Positions 35,124 through 44,239 are shown, counted from the stretch's first letter. The stretch: 64,000 nucleotides of DNA from Thermoleophilia bacterium (GCA_041393415.1 JAWKKE010000002.1:1-64000), one strand, 5' to 3'. The notes: generated by a model from the letters alone, not told the origin. Numbers and translations are program-made.

Positions 35124-35930
35124 TCATGCGGCTGTATGCTCGCGTCTCCAGCGACAGTGGGGCAGAGGGCAGGTGGCCATGCGTTCCGCGTCGCAGAGCT
35201 CGCAGCGCTGCGCAGCCGAGCTGATCGGCAGATCGAACACCTCGACCGGAGCCTCCCCTAACTGCAGAACGGCGTGAAGGGCGCGCGAGATGGCCTTCAT
35301 GTCGGCGAAAGTGTCTGCCTTTTCGGGGAGATCGATGAGCCCCATGCGGACGGCGCGCTTGCGCACGCGTCCGTCTGGTACGCACGCAAACTTGTCCAGC
35401 GCCTCGTTCTGCCAGAGCCCACAGCGGCGCATCTCACGGATTGCCCAGAAGGAACGCGACTTCAGAGCACCCCCCGACGCCGCATGAAGCACGTCGACGG
35501 CGACGTCGGCGTCTGGTGGCTCCGGCAGCAATGCCTGCCACGCAGACGACGTCTCCACGAGTCGCGTGAAGTCGATGACCTTGCCTTTGCTATCGCTGCG
35601 CGACACGGGGGGATCGAGCGAATAGCGGCGAAGATCGAAATCGCCGGCGTAGAGGGCGTCGACGACGCCGGCAGTGGCGAGCCGACGCCAATCCGCGTCG
35701 ATGACCGACTCCGGCGCCGGTTGAGCGGCGAGGGCGCCGTAGCAGAGCAGCTTGAAGAACACCCGTGCGCGGTCGTCTGCTGTGCCGTTCGCGTAGAGGG
35801 ATCGGTCCTCCTCATCGATCACATCGACCGGGTAACGCCCGGCGGACGCGTGCGCTTGCACCAGAAAGGCGACATTCTCGCGGCGTTCACGGTTGGTTAG
35901 CGTGGTTGATTCATTCACGGATTCTCCCAT
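35124..35930 (-). CDS. Hypothetical protein with C-terminal four-Cys motif
   Basis: 268 residues from the ATG at 35930, which has GGAG five bases upstream; a longer frame to 36161 is Arg-rich and unsupported. The protein is soluble and mostly helical. The end carries CELCDAERMATC and PHC (C-x2-C-x7-C-x4-C), suggesting a zinc or Fe-S site. I recognise no family. It is transcribed alone, convergent to the amidase and divergent from the activase gene. Confidence 0.7.
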   Translation of the reverse strand: MGESVNESTTLTNRERRENVAFLVQAHASAGRYPVDVIDEEDRSLYANGTADDRARVFFKLLCYGALAAQPAPESVIDADWRRLATAGVVDALYAGDFDLRRYSLDPPVSRSDSKGKVIDFTRLVETSSAWQALLPEPPDADVAVDVLHAASGGALKSRSFWAIREMRRCGLWQNEALDKFACVPDGRVRKRAVRMGLIDLPEKADTFADMKAISRALHAVLQLGEAPVEVFDLPISSAAQRCELCDAERMATCPLPHCRWRREHTAA

Positions 35931-36211
35931 CGGGGCTCCAGTTGGCTGACAGCAATGACGGCGCGTCGACGCGAGTGATCCTAGGAATCTGCGTCCCGAC
36001 GAAGAAGGCTGACGAACCCGCAGCCCGGGTGACGCCCGGCGAATCGCCTGGTGTACAATCTCGAGGACACGTCCCGGGCCTCGTTGACGGACAATCACGA
36101 CTTGTATAGTCTTGTTAGCGCGCTGGAGAGTTCGCACGCGCGTCCGTACGGCCCGTTGCACTGTAACGCGGAACCCACGGAGGTAACCGCCATTTATCTC
36201 TTGGTCGCATC
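35931..36211. other. Divergent intergenic region before the giant activase
   Basis: About 281 bases. TTGACG (36084-36089) and TATAGT (36105-36110), 15 bases apart, are the best promoter candidate toward 36212. GGAGGT at 36179-36184 is a strong ribosome-like site but lies 27 bases before the ATG, too far for standard initiation. No gene is supported here. Confidence 0.45.
36084..36110 (+). promoter_or_regulatory. Candidate promoter of the activase operon
   Basis: TTGACG and TATAGT boxes with a short, 15-base spacer, about 100 bases upstream of the ATG at 36212. Box sequences are good, spacing is suboptimal. Confidence 0.45.
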
Positions 36212-39200
36212 ATGACGTCCCTAGGCCTGGACATCGGCTGCATCAGCGTGAAGGCGGCCCTCGTGGGCGACGCGGCCGATACGCCCCTCTTCGAGTCTCT
36301 TCTCGTTTCCCATCCGGAGCTCTTCGTCTCGCCGGCCTCCGGACTCACGCTTGCCGGTGAGTTGCCGGTACTCGTTACGCATTACCATCGCATCAAGGGC
36401 GGGCCTGGCGAGGCCACGAAGGCCCTAGTCGATGAACTTCTCGCCGCGCTTCCGACGGGCAAAGTCGCTGGCGTGCGCGTCACCGGTTCTGGTGGACGTC
36501 TCATCAGCCAGGCGCTCAGCGCGGGCTTCGAGAACGAGTTCAAAGCCATCACCCGTGCCATGACGGCGCTTCATCCGGAGGCCCACACGGTCTTCGAGAT
36601 GGGTGGGGAGACGTCGAAGTTCATTCGCCTGGAGGCGATCGACGAAGCGGGATGTGCCGGGATCGTCGACTACCAGACGAACGGGGATTGCGCCGCCGGC
36701 ACCGGCTCCTTCATGGATCAGCAAGCCAGCAGACTGCTGTACGAGATCGAGGATGTGGGAGACATCGTCCTCGACGCGGGTAAGGCCGCCAGCATCGCCG
36801 GTCGATGCAGCGTGTTCGCCAAGAGCGACATGATCCATGCGCAGCAGAAGGGCTATCAGCCGCCGGAGGTTCTGCGCGGCCTCTGCGACGCCGTCATCCG
36901 GAACTTCAAGGGAACCATCGCCAAGGGGAAGATCGTCGAGCCGCCCGTTGCCTTCGTCGGCGGCGTCGCAGCGAACAAGGGCGCCGTCAAGGCATTGCGC
37001 GAGGCTTTCGACCTGACGGATGACCAGCTCTTTGTGCCCGAGTTTCACACGTCGATGGGTGCTATCGGGGCGGCTCTGATCGAGCACGATTTCGATGCCG
37101 CACGCGATGCCGCCCTTGGTGGTCTCGATCCGGACCGGCTACCGGCCGCCGACTTCCCGGTGACGGAGCCGCTGTCGATGGAACGCGTCGTGCTCTTGCG
37201 CGACATGGCGAAGCCCTACGAGTTCGCGCCGGGGGTGGTCGTCGACGCGTATATGGGCGTTGACATCGGGTCTGTGTCGACAAACGTCGTCGTGATCGAC
37301 GGCGAAGGTCGCGTTCTCAAGGAGATCTACACCAAGACGGACGCGCGGCCGGTAGAGGTCGTCAGCAAAGCCCTCCTCGACGTGCGCGACGATATCGGCG
37401 CGCGAATCAATCTGCTCGGCGTGGGTACCACTGGATCCGGCCGCGAACTCATCGGTGAGCTTTGTGGCGCCGACGTCATCACCGACGAGATCACGGCCCA
37501 CAAGACCGGCGCCGACTTCATCGGCCGCAAGATCGATCGGCAGGTAGACACCATCTTCGAGATCGGCGGCCAGGACTCCAAGTTCATCAGCCTCCAAGAC
37601 GGCATTGTTGTCGACTTCGCCATGAACGAGGCCTGCGCCGCGGGCACCGGCTCATTCCTGGAGGAGCAGGCGGAGAAGCTCGGCATCAGTATCAAGGGCG
37701 AGTTTGCCGAACTGGCCTTGAGTTCTCCGGCGCCGGTGCGCCTTGGTGAGCGTTGCACCGTCTTCATGGAACGCGACGTCATGGCCTATCAGCAACGCGG
37801 CGCACGACGCGAGGATCTCGTCGGTGGCCTCGCGTTCTCGATCGCCACGAACTATCTCAATCGCCTCGTACGCGAGCGCACCATCGGGTCATGCATCTTC
37901 TTCCAGGGCGGCACGGCCTATAACGACGCCGTTGCCGCAGCCTTCAGTCAGATCCTGGAGAAGGAGATCATCGTTCCACCGCATAACGGCGTCATGGGCG
38001 CGCTGGGTATGGCCTTGCTGGCACGCGAGCGCGCCGAGCAGACCGGCGTGCCGACTCGGTTCCGCGGCTGGGATCTTGGTGAAGTCGACTACACCGTCGT
38101 CGACTTCGTCTGCAAGGCCTGCTCCAACGCCTGCGACGTCCGCCAGTTCACGATCGAGGGCCAGAAGACGTACTGGGGCGACAAGTGCTCAGATCGCTAT
38201 CGTCGGCCGGCCAAGATCGACAAACAGCCGGTCATCGCCGACCTTATCGCATATCGCGAGGAGCGGCTCTTGGCGCCCTATGAGGCTGCTAGGAACAGGA
38301 TCGGCGACGGTGCGCCGACGGTGGGTATTCCGAGGGCGATGTACACGTACGATCGGCTGCCGTTCTGGTCGACCTTCTTCGCGGAGCTTGGATTGCGGCC
38401 AGTTCTGTCACCGGAGAGCGACAAGCAGATTCGCGAGGCGGGTGTCGATCTCACGGTTGCGGAACCCTGCTTCCCGATCCGTGCCGCGCACGGCCACGTG
38501 CAATGGTTGGCACAGCAGGGCGTCGACTACATCTTCCTGCCGAATCAGGTGAACGAAGAGACCGAGTTCATGCAGTACAACTCGCACGCCTGTCCGTGGG
38601 GGCAGACGTTGCCGTTCGTCGTGCGTACCGCCCCAGGCGTCGAGGAGCATCGCGAGAAGCTTCTCTCGCCACGTGTTCGCTTCCGTGACGGCCGCGCCGG
38701 TCTGCTCGCTGATCTTGCCGAGATGGGCACGCGTCTCGGTGCCAACAAGAAGCGACTGCAGCGTGCGCTCGATGCGGCTTACTCGGCCCAGCAGGACTTC
38801 CGTGCGTCGCTGCTGACTGCGGGGCAGACGGCGCTCGACACGCTGGCAGAGACAGGCGAACTCGGTATCGTCCTGATCGGACGCAGCTACAACATGTTCG
38901 ACAAGGGCATCAACATGGACATCCCGCGCAAGCTGCGGAAGTTCTACGGCGTGAATCTCATTCCCATGGACTTCCTGCCCATCGCGGGCATCCGCCTCGA
39001 AGAGGTCGCCCCCAACATGTTCTGGAACTACGGCCGCAAGATCCTGCAAGCCTCGCGTTTCGTTCGCGACCACGAGGCGCTGCACCTCATCTACGTCACC
39101 AACTTCAAGTGCGGGCCGGACTCGTACATCAAGCACTACGTGCGCGAGGCGTCCGGCAAGCCGTTCCTGACGCTGCAGTTCGACGAACACCAGAACGATG

Positions 39201-39322
39201 CCGGAGCGATGACACGCTGCGAGGCGTACTTGGACAGCAAGGGATTCCTGCGCACTTGGTCGCAGTCGCCGGACGGTGGCACGCATGCCGCGAGGGAGGT
39301 GGTGGGCGGTGTCTGCTCCTAG
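36212..39322 (+). CDS. Fused double CoA-dehydratase activase with dehydratase-like C-terminus
   Basis: 1036 residues. Two BadF/BcrA/HgdC-type ATPase domains lie in tandem (about 1-310 and 345-640). Each has the cluster Cys pair: Cys160 in CAAGTGSF with GRCSVF, and Cys475 in CAAGTGSF with ERCTVF. From about 640 a DUF2229/HgdB-like domain follows with CKACSNACD, KCSDRY, EPCFP, HACPWGQ and FKCGPDS. Archetypal activases use ATP to inject a high-energy electron into 2-hydroxyacyl-CoA dehydratases or benzoyl-CoA reductases. The fused giant form is widespread in anaerobes but its substrate is not established. The partner gene overlaps its end. Confidence 0.92.
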   Translation: MTSLGLDIGCISVKAALVGDAADTPLFESLLVSHPELFVSPASGLTLAGELPVLVTHYHRIKGGPGEATKALVDELLAALPTGKVAGVRVTGSGGRLISQALSAGFENEFKAITRAMTALHPEAHTVFEMGGETSKFIRLEAIDEAGCAGIVDYQTNGDCAAGTGSFMDQQASRLLYEIEDVGDIVLDAGKAASIAGRCSVFAKSDMIHAQQKGYQPPEVLRGLCDAVIRNFKGTIAKGKIVEPPVAFVGGVAANKGAVKALREAFDLTDDQLFVPEFHTSMGAIGAALIEHDFDAARDAALGGLDPDRLPAADFPVTEPLSMERVVLLRDMAKPYEFAPGVVVDAYMGVDIGSVSTNVVVIDGEGRVLKEIYTKTDARPVEVVSKALLDVRDDIGARINLLGVGTTGSGRELIGELCGADVITDEITAHKTGADFIGRKIDRQVDTIFEIGGQDSKFISLQDGIVVDFAMNEACAAGTGSFLEEQAEKLGISIKGEFAELALSSPAPVRLGERCTVFMERDVMAYQQRGARREDLVGGLAFSIATNYLNRLVRERTIGSCIFFQGGTAYNDAVAAAFSQILEKEIIVPPHNGVMGALGMALLARERAEQTGVPTRFRGWDLGEVDYTVVDFVCKACSNACDVRQFTIEGQKTYWGDKCSDRYRRPAKIDKQPVIADLIAYREERLLAPYEAARNRIGDGAPTVGIPRAMYTYDRLPFWSTFFAELGLRPVLSPESDKQIREAGVDLTVAEPCFPIRAAHGHVQWLAQQGVDYIFLPNQVNEETEFMQYNSHACPWGQTLPFVVRTAPGVEEHREKLLSPRVRFRDGRAGLLADLAEMGTRLGANKKRLQRALDAAYSAQQDFRASLLTAGQTALDTLAETGELGIVLIGRSYNMFDKGINMDIPRKLRKFYGVNLIPMDFLPIAGIRLEEVAPNMFWNYGRKILQASRFVRDHEALHLIYVTNFKCGPDSYIKHYVREASGKPFLTLQFDEHQNDAGAMTRCEAYLDSKGFLRTWSQSPDGGTHAAREVVGGVCS

Positions 39323-40622
39323 CACAAAGCGCGACGCCGAGCTGCAGCGGGCGATCAAGGAGTTCGGGCTCGAGGGCCGGCGCCTGTACTTAGCCCAGAT
39401 GCCATATGGCGGCAGCTACCTACTTGCCGCCGCCATTCGTTCGCTGGGTTTCGATGCCTGGCCGACGAGCAACTCCGACGAGCGTACTCTGGAGCTCGGC
39501 GGCCGGATCACATCCGGGGAGGAGTGCTACCCACAGAAGATCACCATCGGCGACTACTTGCGTGTGATTGAAGACGAAGGCGCTGACAACGTGGCCTTTC
39601 TCATGCCGACGGCGAACGGGCCATGCCGCTTCGGCCAGTATCTGCACCTCATTCGCGCCAAGTTCCAGGAGATGGGCTACGGCGACGTTCCGGTGATCAC
39701 GATCAGTTCGAGCGACGGCTACTCATCGATTGGCGACTACTCGCGCGATCTCATTCGCACCGCGTGGCATGCAGTTGTGAGTCAAGACATCCTCATGAAG
39801 ATGCTGCTCAAGACGCGTCCGTACGAGACAGAGAAGGGTAGCACGGACGCCGCCTATCAGCGCGCTCTCGAGGAGGTCGGCGACGCCGTCAGTGTCGCCG
39901 GCATCTCGCATAAGGAGCGTTTGGCGGCCATCGTCGGAGCTCTAACCGCAGCACGCGATCGCTTCCGCGATCTGCCGGCTCGCTACGACCGTTCGCGTCC
40001 TCTGATCGGAGCGGTCGGCGAGATCTTCTGTCGTATGAACACGTACTCCAACTTCGACATCATCCGCGTTGTCGAAGAAGCCGGTGGCGAGTGCTGGCTG
40101 GCCGATATCGGCGAGTGGATTTGGTACACCGACGCAGAACAACGCCGGCGCCTCACCGATGAACGCCGTCTATTGAGCAAGGACAACGCGGTGCGCATCA
40201 TCAAGAGCAAGATCATGCGCACCGACGAGCATCAGCTGTACGCTCCCTTCTCCGACGATTTCGTCGGCTACGAGGAGCCGAGCGACGTGCGTGAGGTGCT
40301 CGAGATGAGCTTCCCGTATCTGCCCTACACGGGTTCCCTGGGCGAGATGGTGCTGAGTAGCGGCAAAGCCGTCTATCTCTATGGCAAGGGGGCTGACGGC
40401 ATCATCGACATCAGCCCCTTCTCGTGCATGAACGGCATCGTCACCGAGGCTGTCTATCCGAGGCTCCAGAAGGATCTGGACAACATGCCGATTCGCACGT
40501 TCTACTTCGACGGCACGCAGGGGGATCTGGAGCGGGACGTCGGCATCTTCCTGGAACTGGCCAACACGTACCGTCGCCGTAAGACCAAAGTGCGGAAGTA
40601 TCCCGCCTACTTCCCGGCGTGA
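39309..40622 (+). CDS. 2-hydroxyacyl-CoA dehydratase-like partner protein
   Basis: 437 residues from GTG 39309, which has GGGAGGT eight bases upstream and overlaps the activase by 14 bases; a longer in-frame start at 39276 adds an Arg-rich tail and is rejected. SGEECYPQKITIGDY, ANGPCRFGQY and SPFSCMNG contain conserved Cys that probably bind a [4Fe-4S] cluster. The sequence resembles CoA-activase-linked dehydratase D-type subunits. It likely forms the reductase or dehydratase partner of the giant activase. The reaction is not established. Confidence 0.86.
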   Translation: MSAPSTKRDAELQRAIKEFGLEGRRLYLAQMPYGGSYLLAAAIRSLGFDAWPTSNSDERTLELGGRITSGEECYPQKITIGDYLRVIEDEGADNVAFLMPTANGPCRFGQYLHLIRAKFQEMGYGDVPVITISSSDGYSSIGDYSRDLIRTAWHAVVSQDILMKMLLKTRPYETEKGSTDAAYQRALEEVGDAVSVAGISHKERLAAIVGALTAARDRFRDLPARYDRSRPLIGAVGEIFCRMNTYSNFDIIRVVEEAGGECWLADIGEWIWYTDAEQRRRLTDERRLLSKDNAVRIIKSKIMRTDEHQLYAPFSDDFVGYEEPSDVREVLEMSFPYLPYTGSLGEMVLSSGKAVYLYGKGADGIIDISPFSCMNGIVTEAVYPRLQKDLDNMPIRTFYFDGTQGDLERDVGIFLELANTYRRRKTKVRKYPAYFPA

Positions 40623-40661
40623 GCGCGACCTTCGAGGGCCACGCCCTCCTGCAAGCGTGAG

Positions 40662-40708
40662 AACGCCGCAGAGGCGCCGAGACTAGGTCTCGGCGCCTCT
40701 GCGGCGTT
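40662..40708 (+). terminator. 22-bp perfect hairpin terminator
   Basis: 40662-40683 and 40687-40708 are exact inverted repeats of 22 bases around the loop TAG, 39 bases after the dehydratase-like gene stop. The 3' arm ends GCGTTTC. It is the longest perfect hairpin I found and is probably a strong terminator, serving also the convergent small gene. Confidence 0.8.
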
Positions 40709-40760
40709 TCGACAACTCCTACAACGAGAGACCGGCGTCGCCGTCGCTCCCGTGAGTCAA

Positions 40761-40898
40761 TTAGAAGTTCCGGTCGCTGCGTACGGTGTCGGACACGTAG
40801 ACGCGTACGTGCCCGCGGGCATCACCGGAGGGAGTGCTGATAACGTGACCAGCACCCTCGAAGAACCGAAGAACCGAGCGTAGTACGTTGTGCTGCAT
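40761..40898 (-). CDS. Small 45-residue protein with a strong ribosome site
   Basis: ATG at 40898 on the minus strand is preceded directly by GGAGGCGGAG. The peptide starts MQHNVLRSVLRFFEGAGHVI and ends VRVYVSDTVRSDRNF. It has no Cys, no membrane helix, and a helical N-terminus with a basic-acidic C-terminus. No family is recognised. The strong ribosome site, the clean start-stop and the position alone in a 470-base gap support it as a real gene, but coding evidence for 45 codons is limited. Confidence 0.55.
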   Translation of the reverse strand: MQHNVLRSVLRFFEGAGHVISTPSGDARGHVRVYVSDTVRSDRNF

Positions 40899-41093
40899 CT
40901 CCGCCTCCTCGTCGACGTGGGTTTGTGGACTGCTGCACAAGCATAGAAGTCGGCTGGCAGGCTGTCAAACTGTACCCTCACCGATCGATATCTCCCCATC
41001 ACCTCGCTGCGTGACCAAGATCAAGGCTGTGCCGGCGCCCGAGGGATAGGCTGCGGCATCACGTGTTCAGCTTCACCTGAGGAGGTTCTCCGT
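40899..41093. other. Divergent intergenic region, small gene / cupin
   Basis: About 195 bases between divergent starts. GAGGAGGTT before 41094 is the cupin ribosome site. I see no clear promoter boxes. Confidence 0.4.
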
Positions 41094-41414
41094 ATGGATC
41101 AGATCGAACCGATCGTCGCCGATCTCGAGGCTATGACGCAAGTCGCCGACAAAGGCATTGTGAGCAAGACGCTCGTCGAGAACGATCACCACAAGCTCGT
41201 GCACTTCAGCTTCGCAGCGGGTCAGGAGTTGAGCGAGCACACCGCGAGCGTCCCGGCGGTCATTCATGTCCTCGCCGGAGAGGGCACCGTCGTGCTGGGC
41301 GGCGTGCCGTACTCGGCCGGCCCGGGGAAGCTGTTCTACATGCCCGCGAATCTCAAGCACGCAGTCCAAGCCACGGGAGAGCTCACCTTCCTCCTCACTA
41401 TGTTCCGCACTTGA
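41094..41414 (+). CDS. Small cupin-domain protein
   Basis: 106 residues with GAGGAGG upstream. It is a single-domain cupin: LVHFSFAAGQELSEHTA (motif 1) and YSAGPGKLFYMPANLKHAV (motif 2) place possible metal ligands in the barrel. The motif 1 His is followed by Thr-Ala instead of H-x-H, so metal binding may be reduced. Function unknown; many such cupins sense or isomerise small molecules. It is convergent with mutY, nine bases away. Confidence 0.82.
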   Translation: MDQIEPIVADLEAMTQVADKGIVSKTLVENDHHKLVHFSFAAGQELSEHTASVPAVIHVLAGEGTVVLGGVPYSAGPGKLFYMPANLKHAVQATGELTFLLTMFRT

Positions 41415-41420
41415 GTGCGG
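41405..41420. terminator. Small hairpin over the cupin stop codon
   Basis: CCGCACT (41405-41411) pairs with AGTGCGG (41414-41420); the cupin TGA is at the apex. It lies between convergent ends and could stop both transcripts, but it is short and has no T-run. Confidence 0.35.
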
Positions 41421-41423
41421 TCG

Positions 41424-42260
41424 CTACGCGATGGCGACGTGATGGGCGTGGCGCACCACGAGGCCGTCGTCTTCCAGCAGCGCGAGAAGCAGTGCGACAT
41501 CGGACTCAGGCAGCGCGAGCTCCGCTGCCAACTCTGAGAGCGTGAGGCGCTGCCGCGCGAGAATCACGCGCAGGCAGCGCCCCCGGTACTGCCTTCGGGA
41601 GCCGGCAAAGCGACCTTGGCGGCTGGTCGGGGCAAGCCCAGTCCGACGTGCTGTCAACTCCAGTGCGCCGTAGTCCATGAGCGCGTTGTGCCACTCGCGG
41701 CTGCAACCATGCGGAAGTGCCGCCTCGGCCACCAGCCGCAGGTCTTGCGGCTTGATGTCCGGGTCCAAGTCGAGCTCATGGATGAGCACGCGGCGGACGT
41801 TGGTATCAATGGCGGCGACGTCGCAGTTGTGAGCGAAGACGAGGATCGCACGAGCCGTGTACGGTCCGATACCGGGGAGGGCGAGGAGGGCGTCGAGCGC
41901 GGCCGGCAAGGTTCCGGTGCCGGCGGGCGAAGCGACGGCTACGGCGGTGTCGTGGAGTCGCCGCGCGCGGTTGTTGTAGCCGAGACCCTGCCAGAGAAGG
42001 AGGACGTCCCGTAGAGGTGCTCTCGCGAGCCGGTCGAGCGAAGGGAAGGCGGCCAGCCACTCACCGTACTTCGCGAGCACGCGGGAGACTTGTGTCTGCT
42101 GGAGCATCGTCTCGCTGATGAGGATGGCATAGGGATCCGTCGTGCGACGCCATGGGAGGTCGCGACCGTTGCTCGCGTACCACCGCAAGAGGCGCTGACG
42201 CAATGCGATCAACTCGGCTTCGGGAATCGCAACGCCGACGCGTGGTCGTCGATGCGTCAC
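41424..42260 (-). CDS. mutY: MutY-like adenine DNA glycosylase lacking the Fe-S cysteines
   Basis: 278 residues from GTG 42260; a GTG at 42293 inside the ABC-F gene is also possible. HhH-GPD core motifs are intact: RDLPWRRTTDPYAILISETM with the catalytic Glu near 50, LPGIGPYTARAIL, and IDTNVRRVL with the catalytic Asp near 153. MutY removes A mispaired with 8-oxoguanine. The C-x6-C-x2-C-x5-C cluster that should follow MDYGAL is absent (LELTARRTGLAP without Cys). The end (about 230-278) looks like a winged helix and replaces the usual NUDIX-like domain. Confidence 0.83.
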   Translation of the reverse strand: MTHRRPRVGVAIPEAELIALRQRLLRWYASNGRDLPWRRTTDPYAILISETMLQQTQVSRVLAKYGEWLAAFPSLDRLARAPLRDVLLLWQGLGYNNRARRLHDTAVAVASPAGTGTLPAALDALLALPGIGPYTARAILVFAHNCDVAAIDTNVRRVLIHELDLDPDIKPQDLRLVAEAALPHGCSREWHNALMDYGALELTARRTGLAPTSRQGRFAGSRRQYRGRCLRVILARQRLTLSELAAELALPESDVALLLALLEDDGLVVRHAHHVAIA

Positions 42261-42262
42261 GG

Positions 42263-44239
42263 CTAGCTCGTCGCGTCCACGAGCTTCTCCCACTCGGCGT
42301 ACTCGCGCTGCACTTCGGCCTCGACGCGGTTGCGCTCCTCGAGAAGGCGAGTCAGCGCTGCCGGCTCCGTGTAGATCTCCGGTTCGGCGATTTCGGCGTC
42401 GATCTCCCCCAATCGCTTCTCGGCACGCAAAACGGCGGCCTCAGCAGCGCGCAGGCGGGCTCTCTGTCGCCGCGCCTCTTCTGCCGAGGTGGGAGCTTGG
42501 CCGTCGCGGCGCTTGGCGGCCGCGGCCGGGGCTGCACCTGTCTTGCGGCCGGGGCCCGCATCGGAACGTCCGGTTCCGGCCACGATGGAGGCGCCGCCGT
42601 CCGGGTCTCGCCTCGCTGCGCGCGCCTCCCAGTAGCGTTCCGCCGAGAGGTGACTGAGGAGGCGACCATCGTGGATCTCGAGAACACGCGAGGCAACGCT
42701 GTCGATGAGAAAGCGATCGTGTGTGATGAGGAGAATGGTGCCCGTGTAGTCGACAAGAGCGTCGGCGAGCGCCTCGACAGATCCCATATCGAGGTGGTTC
42801 GTGGGTTCGTCGAGGAGGAGGAAGTTCGCATCCCCGACGAGGAGCGCCAGTAGTCGCAGACGGCTGCGCTCTCCGCCGGACAGCATCTCGACTCGTTTCT
42901 CGACTTCGTCGGGCCCAAACTGGAATCGACCCAGTAGGGCTCGAGCTTGCTCCTCGTCGTGGCCCACGAGTGGCAGCACCGTTTGCAGGCAAGTGTCTGA
43001 CTCGACGAGTTCCCGACCCTGCTGGGAATAGTAGGCGACGCGGGCGTTGTGCCCCAGGTGGGCAACACCCCGAGCAAGGCTGCGCAGGCCGGCGACAGTC
43101 TCGATGAGCGTCGTCTTGCCGGATCCATTCGGACCGAGCAGGGCGATCTTTTCACCACGCTCGAGCGCCACGTCGACATCGTGGATTAAGGTGCGTGCGC
43201 CAGCGGCCTCATCAGCCGGGCCGACGCTCACCGCCGGAGTGCGCATCTCAAGGACAACGCGCGCCGACGGGGCCGGCTGCGGCAATCCCAGACGGAAGCT
43301 CCGGCTTTCGCGAGGCGGCTCCCTGAGCTGGCGCTTGATGCGTTCGATCTGCGTGAGCTTGGCTTTGGCCTGCTTGGCCTTGTCCTTCTTGGCGTGGAAG
43401 CGATCATAGAAGCGCTGCAGTTGCGCGATCTTCTCAAGGTCCTGAACGTACTCGCGCTGCATGAGTTCTCGGCGCGCTGCGCTCTCTGTGAGGTAGGTCG
43501 TAAAGTCGCCCGTCTGAACGTAGACGCCCTCGTGTTCGACGGCGAGGACACGCTTGCCGACTCGTTCGAGAAGGCGACGATCGTGTGTCACGAGGAGAAA
43601 CGCGCGCGGGTAGTTTTGCAGATAGCCCTCGAGCCATTCGACCGAGTCGATGTCGAGGTGATTGGTCGGTTCGTCAAGGAGAAGCAAGTCTGCGTCGGCA
43701 AGCAGAGCGCGCGCCAGCGTGACACGCGTGAGCTCCCCTCCTGACAGCGAGAGGAGAGCTCGCTCAAGCATATCCTCGGGGAGACCGAGACCCTCGACTA
43801 CGCCGCCGAGCCGGCTGCGATACTCATAGCCGCCCGCCGCCTCGAAACGCCGCTGCAATCGCTGGTAGTCGTGCATGGCGCTGTGCAGTTCCGGGCTCTC
43901 CTGGGCCAAGCCCGACAGGCGCTCCTCCAACTCTCGCAGGGCGCTTTCGAGGTCGACTACCTCGCCGAAGGCCTCGATCAGGTAGTCGCGGACGCTGCGA
44001 TCGTGTTCGAGTTCTGGTGTCTGATTGTGCAACCAGATGCGTCGACCACGAGATCGTGAGATGGTGCCTGCGTCGGCATGTTCGCGACCGGCGATGAGGT
44101 TGAGAATCGTCGTCTTGCCCGTGCCGTTGCGGCCTACGAGGACAGCGTGGTCGCGATCGTGGAGTGCGAAGGTTGCCTTGGCGAACAGACGTTGGCCGGC
44201 GAAGGACTTCTCGATGTTGTCAAAGGTTACGATGCTCAT
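42263..44239 (-). CDS. ABC-F family ATPase
   Basis: 658 residues with two ABC domains. Walker A motifs are GRNGTGKTT (about 36) and GPNGSGKTT (about 368), each followed by LSGGE and a Walker B with DEPTNHLD. The linker between them is long, basic and helical (AKKDKAKQAKAKLTQI), as in ribosome-binding ABC-F proteins. There are no membrane helices. It probably acts on stalled or stressed ribosomes like Uup or EttA; a coiled coil at the C-terminus (about 600-650) favours Uup-like. mutY follows directly. Confidence 0.92.
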   Translation of the reverse strand: MSIVTFDNIEKSFAGQRLFAKATFALHDRDHAVLVGRNGTGKTTILNLIAGREHADAGTISRSRGRRIWLHNQTPELEHDRSVRDYLIEAFGEVVDLESALRELEERLSGLAQESPELHSAMHDYQRLQRRFEAAGGYEYRSRLGGVVEGLGLPEDMLERALLSLSGGELTRVTLARALLADADLLLLDEPTNHLDIDSVEWLEGYLQNYPRAFLLVTHDRRLLERVGKRVLAVEHEGVYVQTGDFTTYLTESAARRELMQREYVQDLEKIAQLQRFYDRFHAKKDKAKQAKAKLTQIERIKRQLREPPRESRSFRLGLPQPAPSARVVLEMRTPAVSVGPADEAAGARTLIHDVDVALERGEKIALLGPNGSGKTTLIETVAGLRSLARGVAHLGHNARVAYYSQQGRELVESDTCLQTVLPLVGHDEEQARALLGRFQFGPDEVEKRVEMLSGGERSRLRLLALLVGDANFLLLDEPTNHLDMGSVEALADALVDYTGTILLITHDRFLIDSVASRVLEIHDGRLLSHLSAERYWEARAARRDPDGGASIVAGTGRSDAGPGRKTGAAPAAAAKRRDGQAPTSAEEARRQRARLRAAEAAVLRAEKRLGEIDAEIAEPEIYTEPAALTRLLEERNRVEAEVQREYAEWEKLVDATS

